Shown piece after piece: positions 34,339 through 42,271 of a DNA stretch of 64,000 bases (position 1 is its first letter; each line of letters starts with the position of its first letter). Position numbers and translations under genes: made by a program. Below the pieces are notes generated by a model that searched no databases, was not told the DNA's origin, and saw only the letters and a program-made list of their open reading frames with translations. Origin of the DNA: Paludibacter sp. (lineage in GTDB: Bacteria > Bacteroidota > Bacteroidia > Bacteroidales > Paludibacteraceae); assembly GCA_028690665.1 (NCBI GenBank), contig JAQVAV010000001.1, positions 363,584 through 427,583 of the forward strand. Direction: 5' to 3'.

Positions 34339-35265
34339 TTAAAACCTCACAATCCGGAACATCACCGTATTTTGATGAATCAGGGGTTGGTGATGGGCAA
34401 AGAAAATGGTTCCATCTACAGGTGAAAGTATCGAACTCCGGGTTTCTCCGGTAAACGGATCCAGAATTTTAGCCAGCAAATCACCCGTTTTAATTTCGTC
34501 ACCTGCTCCCCGGAGCGAATATAAAATTCCGGACTGATTGGAAAGAATTGTCTCCAGATCATCGTCCTTCAATACGTATGAGCAAGTGCCGGGATGCATA
34601 TTATGATCGATAATTTTCATATTATGCATGAACCTGAATATCGAAAGCCAGGCTATTTTGGCAGAATCTTTATTGATAATATCGGTATCACCTGAATATA
34701 TCGAAAATGCCTGAGTTCCAAACACCTGCCAGTTATAATTCAGAACTGTGGTATCATAAGGACGTGGTTTACGAACGAGCACGTATGGCAAACCGAAATT
34801 TTTGGCTAATTTCAGATTCTGGTATCCGGTATCCATCATGCGTACATGTGGAATAAATTCTCCCGGCATATAAAAACTGGCCAACTGAATACCATATTTA
34901 TAATCTCTCACCTGCTCGAAAATAGCAGCGGCAATTCGCTGAGTGGTTTCTCCTTTCTCATACCCGGGGAACATACGGTTAATATCCGTATTATCCATCG
35001 CCCAGAAGCGCTTATTGATATTCATGGAAAAATGATTTGCCGAAGGAATCACCAGTATTTCGTGTCCGGGCATAAGTTTTCCGGCATCTTCAAGTTCCAT
35101 TAAGTTTTTCACCACCTGCGAGCAGGTAAACTGCTGCTGCACTTCATCTCCCCGCATAGCTCCCACTATCGCCAGCGTTTTTTTCCCTTCGCCGAAACGG
35201 AATCCCCATACTTTAAAATCATCGCGATAAGGCGACTTCATCCTGAAAATAATTTCCTGTTTCAT
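34339..35265 (-). CDS. AstE/aspartoacylase-like protein lacking zinc ligands (probable pseudoenzyme)
   Basis: 308 residues, M14-type succinylglutamate desuccinylase/aspartoacylase fold, paralogous to the upstream gene: NTDINRMFPGYEKG versus DLDMNRIFPGDPNG, and a C-terminal biotin-carrier-like barrel (GDLLAKILDPFTGETRSSIL, LSPVDGTIFFAHHQP). The zinc motif HGDE is RGDE here (GAMRGDEVQQQ) and the later DIHAS is IQLAS, so two of the three expected zinc ligands (both His) are missing. It starts with a 4-bp overlap with its paralogue, so the two are made together and may form a heteromer in which this chain is structural or regulatory. Confidence 0.8.
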   Translation of the reverse strand: MKQEIIFRMKSPYRDDFKVWGFRFGEGKKTLAIVGAMRGDEVQQQFTCSQVVKNLMELEDAGKLMPGHEILVIPSANHFSMNINKRFWAMDNTDINRMFPGYEKGETTQRIAAAIFEQVRDYKYGIQLASFYMPGEFIPHVRMMDTGYQNLKLAKNFGLPYVLVRKPRPYDTTVLNYNWQVFGTQAFSIYSGDTDIINKDSAKIAWLSIFRFMHNMKIIDHNMHPGTCSYVLKDDDLETILSNQSGILYSLRGAGDEIKTGDLLAKILDPFTGETRSSILSPVDGTIFFAHHQPLIHQNTVMFRIVRF

Positions 35266-36209
35266 GCTGTTTCTTCGTTTATTGTCTTTTCAGAAAAAAT
35301 TCGTGCAATGAGCGAACCTTCGTACACCACAGGATAGGTTCTCATGGTAAACACCAGCCCATCGACAGGCGAAAGTACATTTTGTAAAACTTTTCCTTCA
35401 AACGGATCGACAATCTGACAAAGCAAATCGCCTTTTTTTACATCAACCGAGTGTGTTACCGAGGGGATAATTATTCCGGAAACTTCAGCATTCATAAAAA
35501 AAACTTCTCCGGTCGCTGACAATTTTGGTTTTGAAATTTTATTTGCAACAGGGCCGCTCCACATCTTCATCTTTTTCATCAAATTAAAAATCCCGTCAAC
35601 TAACCTGTTTCCATACTCCAAAGTCAATCTCATCCCTATTCCCATTTCCACAACGATTGTCGGCGTTTTCAACACATTCAGGGTATGAGCCAGGGTGGCC
35701 TCAAGCACCGTAGCGGCATCGTGTATCCAGATAAAATCCAGATTCAGCATACGAGCGTATGGGATAAGTTTGCGGGACATTTTTACATTGACACGGGCCT
35801 GAGGCATTTCACGCAAAAAAATGTTACTGGCATGGATATCAATCACCATGTCTGCACCTTTCAGATCCTGAATGATTTCGTAGGCCGTGTGCTCAATCAG
35901 ATGCCCGTTAGGATCCCCTGGGAAAATACGGTTCATATCCAAATCGAAAGTAGGAATACCACGGGTTACAGAGTCGACACCCAGAGGATTCAGTGCCGGA
36001 TAAACTTCGACGGTTCCGTCCAAAAAGTCAAGATTTTCGTTCAGGCGACGAATTAATTCAAAACAAACATACTGCCCTTCAAGCTCATCGCCATGTGTAC
36101 CTGTTACAATACAAATACGCTTGTCACTGTCGCCGTTTTTTATAATTTTTTTTCGGATAAGCAACTGCTCATCAACCGGTAATCCCTCCGAAACAATTGT
36201 TTTAATCAT
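35262..36209 (-). CDS. Succinylglutamate desuccinylase/aspartoacylase family deacylase
   Basis: 315 residues. Complete M14-type zinc site: H and E in GTHGDELEGQ, H in DIHASN. Also DLDMNRIFPGDPNG, the family's arginine-containing substrate block, and a C-terminal lipoyl-like barrel (KKGDLLCQIVDPFEGKVLQN, VLSPVDGLVF). Enzymes of this family cleave amide bonds of N-acylated amino acids. Here it overlaps the transglutaminase-like gene (36206-36209) and the pseudoenzyme paralogue (35262-35265) by 4 bp each. In this operon it may cut or edit the amide made by the ATP-grasp ligase. Confidence 0.85.
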   Translation of the reverse strand: MIKTIVSEGLPVDEQLLIRKKIIKNGDSDKRICIVTGTHGDELEGQYVCFELIRRLNENLDFLDGTVEVYPALNPLGVDSVTRGIPTFDLDMNRIFPGDPNGHLIEHTAYEIIQDLKGADMVIDIHASNIFLREMPQARVNVKMSRKLIPYARMLNLDFIWIHDAATVLEATLAHTLNVLKTPTIVVEMGIGMRLTLEYGNRLVDGIFNLMKKMKMWSGPVANKISKPKLSATGEVFFMNAEVSGIIIPSVTHSVDVKKGDLLCQIVDPFEGKVLQNVLSPVDGLVFTMRTYPVVYEGSLIARIFSEKTINEETA

Positions 36210-36985
36210 TGCTGTATCTGCTCCACTTTTAAATACACTTCCAATTTTTGTTGCGTTAATCCTTTAAAAACGCCCTTATCTAAAGCACAATCTTCATAAT
36301 CCCTGCCATGAGCCAACTTTATATAACCCGGATCAGCCGGACGATTATGTGTCGGGTCAAAGCCATACCAGGCATCTTTACAATAGTATTCTATCCAGGC
36401 ATGCGTATATCCTTCTCCTTCCATAAATCCGTTTACATAACGTGCAGCAATACCAAAATTACGACACACAGCAATCATCACATGAGCAAAATCCTGACAA
36501 ACTCCCTTCCCTATTTTCAAGGCATCGTCCGCCGAGGTATGTACAGAAGTTACTCCCGGCATATATGCAAGCGCTTTACTTATTTCATTGGAAATGATGA
36601 AAATTTTTTCGTGTACCGATTGCGATTCGGAGAACCTGATTGTTGAACATATTTCAGAAACGTTTGACATGGATTGTGTAAGTTTTGAACTATATAAAAA
36701 CAAAGGATTCAGTTTCTCTGATATTTTGTTCTGATACACATCAACAATACCCTCCGAACTAAATTCAAAAAAATTGTGATATTCTCCGATATATCCGCTT
36801 ACGACGGTATTACCGAACGTATCAAGGCCAAAACTTTTCTGGTCGCCGGGCATAACGGAACACTCACTCTGAATAATCTTCTGGGATTCTGACTCCATCG
36901 GAATACCCCGCAACAAAAAATGATGAGAGAAAATATTTTCGCTAAATGTTATATGTGTTTTATATTTATATCGATAACGTATCAT
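36206..36985 (-). CDS. Transglutaminase-like cysteine protease
   Basis: 259 residues. N-terminal beta-domain typical of bacterial transglutaminase-like proteins (about 1-100), then the catalytic triad: Cys in KGVCQDFAHVM, His in YTHAWIEYY, Asp in WYGFDPTHNRP. These proteins usually act as peptidases or amidases. The trio ATP-grasp, alpha-E and transglutaminase is a recurrent conserved neighbourhood thought to make and remodel peptide or amide bonds. Nine bp after the alpha-E gene. Confidence 0.9.
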   Translation of the reverse strand: MIRYRYKYKTHITFSENIFSHHFLLRGIPMESESQKIIQSECSVMPGDQKSFGLDTFGNTVVSGYIGEYHNFFEFSSEGIVDVYQNKISEKLNPLFLYSSKLTQSMSNVSEICSTIRFSESQSVHEKIFIISNEISKALAYMPGVTSVHTSADDALKIGKGVCQDFAHVMIAVCRNFGIAARYVNGFMEGEGYTHAWIEYYCKDAWYGFDPTHNRPADPGYIKLAHGRDYEDCALDKGVFKGLTQQKLEVYLKVEQIQQ

Positions 36986-36994
36986 TAAAATTCA

Positions 36995-37690
36995 TCAGGC
37001 AGAAAAAAGACCATTTAAATAATAAAGCGTTCTTGGCTCATTATATTTATCAGCAACCATATTATTTTTATATGCCAATAAATTAATTTCATCACACAAC
37101 TCCGTATTATTATCCAATGCTTCGAATAAGCGAACATTAATACTTTCAATTCGATCCAACGGATAGCCAAAACGGAGATGCAAATCAGAACTCTCGACAA
37201 ATTTACCGAATTTTATGATTGTTCGTATCTCCGAATTATTAATACGCTCATCAATCGATCCCCAGAACGCCAACATAAAATCGGTAATTGTCTGCAATTC
37301 AGACAGAATACGACCTTCGACCTTGGCAGCTTTCATGAAAAAAATCGACATTTGAATGTATGACAGCGTTTCACTCATAATTTCTTCACGCAGAAGAATG
37401 GCATTATCTTTTACTTTTTCGAGCATATTGATAATAGAATCCGGATTATCTGTATCGTACAAATAACTGGTTATAAATTGTTCGCCCGAAACATAACGAT
37501 TCTGAACACCCATTTTATAACAAAAATCGTTATAGGCGTAGCTGTCTTCGTCGATCATCAGATCATAATGTTTCCGCAGTAAATGCAATGCCAGATACAC
37601 ACGCTCGGCATATCTTCCCAGCCAATAAAGGCGATTGGCTTTCGCTGTGGAAATTCCTTTATTCATTTTTTTAAGTGCATTGAGTTCCAT
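36995..37690 (-). CDS. Alpha-E domain protein (DUF403)
   Basis: 231 residues, mainly helical. The N-terminal signature NRLYWLGRYAERVYLALHLL matches the alpha-E family's SLYWMGRYIERAE block; further family features are FYKMG/NDFCYKMG and the helix region RGSI/SSDLHLRFGYP. Alpha-E proteins are always next to circularly permuted ATP-grasp enzymes; biochemical role not established. Start placed at 37690, 26 bp after the ATP-grasp stop, because an upstream ATG (37735) would add a tail overlapping that gene. A slightly shorter start is possible. Confidence 0.85.
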   Translation of the reverse strand: MELNALKKMNKGISTAKANRLYWLGRYAERVYLALHLLRKHYDLMIDEDSYAYNDFCYKMGVQNRYVSGEQFITSYLYDTDNPDSIINMLEKVKDNAILLREEIMSETLSYIQMSIFFMKAAKVEGRILSELQTITDFMLAFWGSIDERINNSEIRTIIKFGKFVESSDLHLRFGYPLDRIESINVRLFEALDNNTELCDEINLLAYKNNMVADKYNEPRTLYYLNGLFSA

Positions 37691-37716
37691 AATTTTATGT
37701 TTTATTTCTGATTTAA

Positions 37717-39036
37717 TTATTTTTTCATAATCCACGTATCTTTAAAACCACCCCCCTGTGACGAATTCACGACGAAAGATGCTGGATTGCGGGTATAACG
37801 GGTCAATCCGCTTTTCCAGACGTGTGTTTCTTCCTCGCTTACAACAAATGCCCGCAAGTCCGATTTTCGATAAACCTTTTCTTCTCCTTCCATTATTTCA
37901 AGATCCACAAAATCAATTACTTCCTGTGCAATCCAGCGACGAGGTTCCGTTTCAATCAAATATTTTACATCCGCCAACCGTTGGGCATCCATATCCCTAC
38001 CGAACATCACTCCATAGCCTCCGGCCTCAGCCACATCTTTTATCACCAATTTTTCTAAGTTTTTGAGTACAAACTTTTTATCATTTTCGAAATAGGGCAG
38101 ATACGTCGGGGCATTTTTCAGAATTGCTTTTTCTCCAAGATAAAATTCGATCATTTTCGGAACAAAATAGTAGAGACCTTTGTCGTCTGCAGCTCCATTA
38201 CCTAAAGCATTCATGATAGCAACATTGCCTTTTGCATAAGCGCGCATCAGGTTGGGAACCCCAAGCAATGAATCAGGTTCAAAAGCAAGCGGATCCAAAT
38301 AGTCATCTGAGATACGCCTGTAAATTGCTCCCACCCGGTCTTTTTTATCAAAGAGACCTTTGTAATAAACAATGTCATCTTCTACGATCAGATCATCGGC
38401 ATAAGCAAGCAGCACACCGGCTTTTTCTGCCAGATAGGAATGTTCAAAATAGGCTGAATTGTAGCGGCCCGGAGTCAGGATAACCTCAAGCCCATCGTCC
38501 ACATTGACATAATCCATGGCTTTTCTTATCAGGGATGCATAATTCCGGTTATCAAAAATCTCATTTTCTTTGAAAGTTCCGGGCGAAACTTTCCGGGTAA
38601 TATCCCGTGCAATCATCGGGTAAGATGCACCGGAAGGAATACGAAGGTTATCCTCCAATACGTACCACGTTCCGTCTTTTGATTGTACCAAATCAATTCC
38701 CGAAATATGAGAAAAAATACATTTTGGAGGAGTAATACCTTCACATTGGGCTAAATATCCTTTCGACGAGTAGATAAATTCTTCAGGTATAATTCCGGCT
38801 TTTACTATTTTCTTTTCATTGTAAATATCACACAAAAATTTATTCAAAGCATTCACTCGCTGAATAAGACCGGCTTCAAGATCTTTCCAGTCACTGTTTG
38901 AAATAATCCTCGGAATCGGATCAAATGGAAAGATCTGTTCATTAAACACACCATTTTTATAAATTCCGAACCTAACGCCAAAGCGTTCCATCCATCTGTT
39001 TACAGTGTCTCTTTGTTTTACTAATGAGCTATACAT
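37717..39036 (-). CDS. Circularly permuted type 2 ATP-grasp protein (amidoligase)
   Basis: 439 residues (start at 39036). Family blocks: EQIFPFDPIPRIIS, LEAGLIQRVNALNKFLCDIY, WYVLEDNLRIPSGASYPMIA, LTPGRYNSAYFEHSYLA, VGAIYRRISDDYLDP, NALGNGAADDKGLYYFVPKM, and at the end APTYLPYFENDKKFVLKNL and GYGVMFGRDM. These are the ATP-, Mg- and substrate-binding parts of the DUF404/DUF407 amidoligase family, predicted to make amide or peptide bonds with ATP. It leads a minus-strand operon with alpha-E, transglutaminase and two AstE-type genes. Slightly shorter at the N-terminus than many relatives; an alternative start at 39096 exists. Confidence 0.88.
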   Translation of the reverse strand: MYSSLVKQRDTVNRWMERFGVRFGIYKNGVFNEQIFPFDPIPRIISNSDWKDLEAGLIQRVNALNKFLCDIYNEKKIVKAGIIPEEFIYSSKGYLAQCEGITPPKCIFSHISGIDLVQSKDGTWYVLEDNLRIPSGASYPMIARDITRKVSPGTFKENEIFDNRNYASLIRKAMDYVNVDDGLEVILTPGRYNSAYFEHSYLAEKAGVLLAYADDLIVEDDIVYYKGLFDKKDRVGAIYRRISDDYLDPLAFEPDSLLGVPNLMRAYAKGNVAIMNALGNGAADDKGLYYFVPKMIEFYLGEKAILKNAPTYLPYFENDKKFVLKNLEKLVIKDVAEAGGYGVMFGRDMDAQRLADVKYLIETEPRRWIAQEVIDFVDLEIMEGEEKVYRKSDLRAFVVSEEETHVWKSGLTRYTRNPASFVVNSSQGGGFKDTWIMKK

Positions 39037-39127
39037 AATTTTCGTGTGTTTATTACATATTGTCATAAATATACATTTATTATCAACAATATGCATTGCA
39101 TTTATTCAAAATACTAACCTATTTCTG

Positions 39128-39135
39128 CAAATATA
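39128..39135 (-). promoter_or_regulatory. -7 box of the ATP-grasp operon
   Basis: On the minus strand TATATTTG (TAnnTTTG), with a TTG about 23 bp upstream (39159-39161) as possible -33. About 90 bp before the chosen start at 39036. Confidence 0.4.
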
Positions 39136-39401
39136 TATATATTAATATTTCATATTGACAACACAAATAGTGAAATTATTTCTTTTTATCTTCATTTTTT
39201 AATTTCAAGTCTCATTATGTCAGAATATTCATCTCATTTATGCATAAAGATTACTTCAAAAAGAATTTTCTGATGATTTATGACAACTTTTGAAGTCTGA
39301 AAATCTTTCATAAAATTGCATATTTTTTCATTTTAAACACTTATTTCTGAATACTATCGACAAAAATCGCCATCATCTATATATAACAACCTGAATTTTT
39401 G

Positions 39402-39409
39402 TATATTTG
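39402..39409 (+). promoter_or_regulatory. -7 box of radC, only 5 bp before the ATG
   Basis: TATATTTG, perfect TAnnTTTG. The start codon at 39415 is almost at the expected transcript start, implying a leaderless or near-leaderless mRNA. Confidence 0.5.
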
Positions 39410-39414
39410 AGGCC

Positions 39415-40116
39415 ATGATTGCAGACCGTAAACACTTAACTATTCGGGAATGGTCGGAAGATGACCGCCCGCGCGAAAAGATGGCAAAGAAGGGACAACA
39501 CAGCCTTTCGGATGCCGAATTGTTAGCCATCCTCATAGGTTCGGGCAATAAAGAGGAATCGGCTGTTGAACTTTCCCGGCGAATTTTACGGGAATGTAAA
39601 GACAACCTGAACGAACTTGCCCGTTTATCAATCCATGAACTTTGTAAACGTTTTAAAGGAATTGGTGAAGCCAAGGCCATCACCATTATGGCGGCATTGG
39701 AACTTGGTAAACGCCGTAAAATGAACGAGATCATCGAACGTCAAAAAATCGGTTCTAGTTCCGATCTTTATAATCTATTTGAACCGGTTTTGGTGGATTT
39801 AGTTCACGAGGAATTTTGGATTGCACTGCTCGATGGAGCCAATAAAGTAATCATCACCAAGTGTTTGACCTTAGGAGGCCAACAACAAACAATCGTGGAT
39901 TTACCCCTTTTGCTGAAATTAGCTTTGGAAAAATCGGCATTGGCGGTAGCCGTAGCCCACAATCATCCTTCGGGACAGGATGAGCCGAGCCGGGAAGACG
40001 AACAAATAACCCGGCGTATAAAACAAGGATGTGAAGCTGTGGGCATTCGTTTTTTAGATCATATTATTATTGCCCGGGGAAAATATTATAGTTTTGCAGA
40101 CGAAGGAAAAATATAA
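39415..40116 (+). CDS. radC: RadC/JAB-domain protein (UPF0758)
   Basis: 233 residues. N-terminal helix-hairpin-helix region (REWSEDDRPREKMAKKGQHS, LSDAELLAILIGSG) and a C-terminal JAB/MPN metal-binding domain with HNHPSGQDEPSREDE (H-x-H-P-S-G-x-x-x-P-S-x-x-D). Named for DNA repair, but the true role of RadC in the cell is unsettled; chromosomal single-copy and of normal length here. The N-terminus fits the family from the first ATG. Confidence 0.93.
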   Translation: MIADRKHLTIREWSEDDRPREKMAKKGQHSLSDAELLAILIGSGNKEESAVELSRRILRECKDNLNELARLSIHELCKRFKGIGEAKAITIMAALELGKRRKMNEIIERQKIGSSSDLYNLFEPVLVDLVHEEFWIALLDGANKVIITKCLTLGGQQQTIVDLPLLLKLALEKSALAVAVAHNHPSGQDEPSREDEQITRRIKQGCEAVGIRFLDHIIIARGKYYSFADEGKI

Positions 40117-40184
40117 ACAATTAATTGTATTTATACTGCGATTATATACTATATTAATGCAAAATAATGTTAATTAATTTGCAG

Positions 40185-40208
40185 CTAAAACGTTTTAGTA
40201 TATCTTTG
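40185..40208 (+). promoter_or_regulatory. LacI-type operator and -7 box of the regulator gene
   Basis: Perfect 14-bp palindrome CTAAAACGTTTTAG (40185-40198), with central CG as in LacI/PurR/CcpA-type operators, 2 bp before a perfect -7 box TATCTTTG (40201-40208). Binding would block the promoter, i.e. autorepression. An identical palindrome lies at 41278-41291. Confidence 0.8.
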
Positions 40209-40225
40209 TGCAAAGATCATGAAAA

Positions 40226-41248
40226 ATGGCCCAAAATAAGGTTCTACTTAAAGACATAGCCAACTCGTTGGGAGTTTCAACAACTTTGGTTTCTATTGTA
40301 CTGAACGGAAAGGCGAAACAATACCGCATCGGAGAAGAAATCGCCCAAAAAGTTATTGATGCTGCAATGACAATGAACTATTCTCCCAATCTGATTGCGC
40401 GAAATCTTCGGGGAGGTAAAACCCAATTAATCGGGCTCATTGTGACAGACATTTCAAATCCGTTCTATTCGGCTATAGCAAGAATTGTAGAAAACAGAGC
40501 CAATGAACTTGGCTACACAGTGGTTTTCAGTAGTTCTGATGAAGAACTGAAAAATACAAAAAAACTGATCGAGATACTCCTGAGTAAGGGGGTTGATGGG
40601 TTGATAATTGTGCCATGTGATGGCTCTGAAGAAATTATCAGGGAACTACATGAAAACAACACCCCAACAGTATTGATCGACAGAAATTTCCCAAACTCGG
40701 ATATAAGTTTTTCTTGCTTAAACAATTATAGGGCTACAGAACTGGCAACCCAACATCTGATAGAAGAAGGCTTTGAGAATATTGCTCTTATCGGTTATAA
40801 AACCAGAATGAATCATATTCTTGACCGTATAAAAGGCTATGAAGATAGTATGAAAAAAGCAGGATTTGAGAAATACATACATGTAAAAAAAGTAAATATT
40901 TTAAATCCCCAGGCTGAGGTTCATAGCGCTTTAGATACCTTGATTAAGAAAAAGAATGCAGATGCAGTCATATTTCTGACAAATATGCTAACGGTTGCCG
41001 GTTTATATTCTTTAAATGAAATGAATATTAAAATACCAAATGATATTGCTGTAGTTGGATTCAACAGGAACGACCTGTTTAATTTGTTCTATTCTCCAAT
41101 TACATTTATCAAACAACCTTTGGAAATTATTGCAACGCAGGCAGTCAATACATTAATAGAAAAAATAAAAAATAGTGAACTAGAAATAAAGTCAATGGTT
41201 TTTTCAGAACCACAGCTTATCATTGGAGCATCTTCAAAAAAAGTATAA
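40226..41248 (+). CDS. LacI-family transcriptional regulator
   Basis: 340 residues. N-terminal HTH (LLKDIANSLGVSTTLVSIVL, residues 6-25) and hinge region (NYSPNLIARNLRGG), then a periplasmic-binding-protein-like sensor domain (IGLIVTDISNPFYSAIARIV, DGLIIVPCDGSEE, NDIAVVGFNRNDL). It is the first gene of the locus and has the palindromic operator in its own promoter and in that of the following aldolase gene. Effector unknown; probably a sugar or intermediate of the pathway encoded downstream. Confidence 0.93.
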   Translation: MAQNKVLLKDIANSLGVSTTLVSIVLNGKAKQYRIGEEIAQKVIDAAMTMNYSPNLIARNLRGGKTQLIGLIVTDISNPFYSAIARIVENRANELGYTVVFSSSDEELKNTKKLIEILLSKGVDGLIIVPCDGSEEIIRELHENNTPTVLIDRNFPNSDISFSCLNNYRATELATQHLIEEGFENIALIGYKTRMNHILDRIKGYEDSMKKAGFEKYIHVKKVNILNPQAEVHSALDTLIKKKNADAVIFLTNMLTVAGLYSLNEMNIKIPNDIAVVGFNRNDLFNLFYSPITFIKQPLEIIATQAVNTLIEKIKNSELEIKSMVFSEPQLIIGASSKKV

Positions 41249-41277
41249 TGGGTAATTATATTTTTTTGCTAAATATG

Positions 41278-41300
41278 CTAAAACGTTTTAGTTAGATTTA
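41278..41300 (+). promoter_or_regulatory. LacI-type operator and -7-like box of the utilisation operon
   Basis: The same perfect palindrome CTAAAACGTTTTAG (41278-41291), 1 bp before TAGATTTA (41293-41300), a one-mismatch -7 box. Geometry matches the regulator's own promoter. Confidence 0.75.
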
Positions 41301-41337
41301 TATTACAAAAACAACAAGATAAAAAGAAAAAAATACA

Positions 41338-42240
41338 ATGAAGAAAAAACTTTACGGAATAATACCGCCGTTGGTAACTCCTCTAAAAGACAATGATCAT
41401 TTGGATATAGATGGATTAGAACGTTTAATAGAACACGTCATTGAGGGAGGCGTTCATGGTATTTTTATTTTAGGAACTACCGGAGAAGCTCAAAGTATAA
41501 GCATGAAACTGCGTGAAGAAATGATTGAAAGAACAAGTGAAATTCTGAAAAACCGTGTTCCTTTGCTGGTTGGAATTTCTGACACATCAATCAGCGACAG
41601 TGCAGCATTGGCTCAAAAGGCGTACGAAGCGGGTGCATACGCAGTTGTTGCCGCTCCTCCTTATTATTTTGCTACAGGGCAACCAGAATTAGCCGAATAT
41701 TACGAGGAACTGCTAAAATTGTTACCACTTCCGTTATTTCTATACAATATGCCTGTTCATACAAAAGTTTCCTTCGAGCCAAAAACAATCAAACGTATAG
41801 CAGAGAACAAAAAAGTAATCGGGTTCAAAGATAGTTCTGCCAATGGGACATACCTTCAGGCCGTTATGTATACCATGAAAGAAAATCCGGATTTTATGTT
41901 TTTTGTAGGCCCCGAAGAAATGACTGCTGAAATGATATTATTAGGAGCCGATGGAGGGGTAAACGGTGGAGCAAACTTATTTCCGAAATTATATGTAGAC
42001 TTATATAATGCAGCTCAATCGAAAGACCTTGAACAGGTTAGAACATTGCAACAAAAAGTAATGCAAATATCGACTACCATTTACAGCAATGGAAAATATG
42101 GATCAAGCTATCTGAAAGGATTAAAATGTGCGCTTTCTGTAGCTGGTATTTGTGATGATTTTCTGGCAATGCCCTTTTCTCGTTTCGATGAAGAACATAG
42201 AGCGAAGATAAAAGAAGCCATGAATAATCTGAATTTCTGA
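41338..42240 (+). CDS. DapA/NanA-family aldolase
   Basis: 300 residues, TIM-barrel class I aldolase. GTTGEAQS near residue 44, Tyr in PLFLYNMPVHTK and Schiff-base Lys in VIGFKDSSANG. The sequence after the Tyr (NMPVHTKVSF) is neither that of true DapA nor of N-acetylneuraminate lyase, so it is probably an aldolase for a 2-keto-3-deoxy sugar acid or similar substrate. First structural gene of the LacI-controlled operon, followed by an isomerase, so it should act in sugar catabolism in the cytoplasm rather than in lysine synthesis. Confidence 0.85.
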   Translation: MKKKLYGIIPPLVTPLKDNDHLDIDGLERLIEHVIEGGVHGIFILGTTGEAQSISMKLREEMIERTSEILKNRVPLLVGISDTSISDSAALAQKAYEAGAYAVVAAPPYYFATGQPELAEYYEELLKLLPLPLFLYNMPVHTKVSFEPKTIKRIAENKKVIGFKDSSANGTYLQAVMYTMKENPDFMFFVGPEEMTAEMILLGADGGVNGGANLFPKLYVDLYNAAQSKDLEQVRTLQQKVMQISTTIYSNGKYGSSYLKGLKCALSVAGICDDFLAMPFSRFDEEHRAKIKEAMNNLNF

Positions 42241-42271
42241 TCTTTAATTCTAAAAAACCAACTAATACAAA

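Larger units (their letters stand above)
39037..39414. other. Divergent intergenic region between the ATP-grasp operon and radC
   Basis: 378 bp, strongly AT-rich, no gene. It contains a -7 box for each direction and nothing else I can interpret. Confidence 0.5.

Noticed and set aside
41338..42240. N-acetylneuraminate lyase (nanA) or true dapA
   Set aside because: Family fold is right, but the residues after the catalytic Tyr and the locus content fit neither enzyme; kept as a general DapA-family aldolase.
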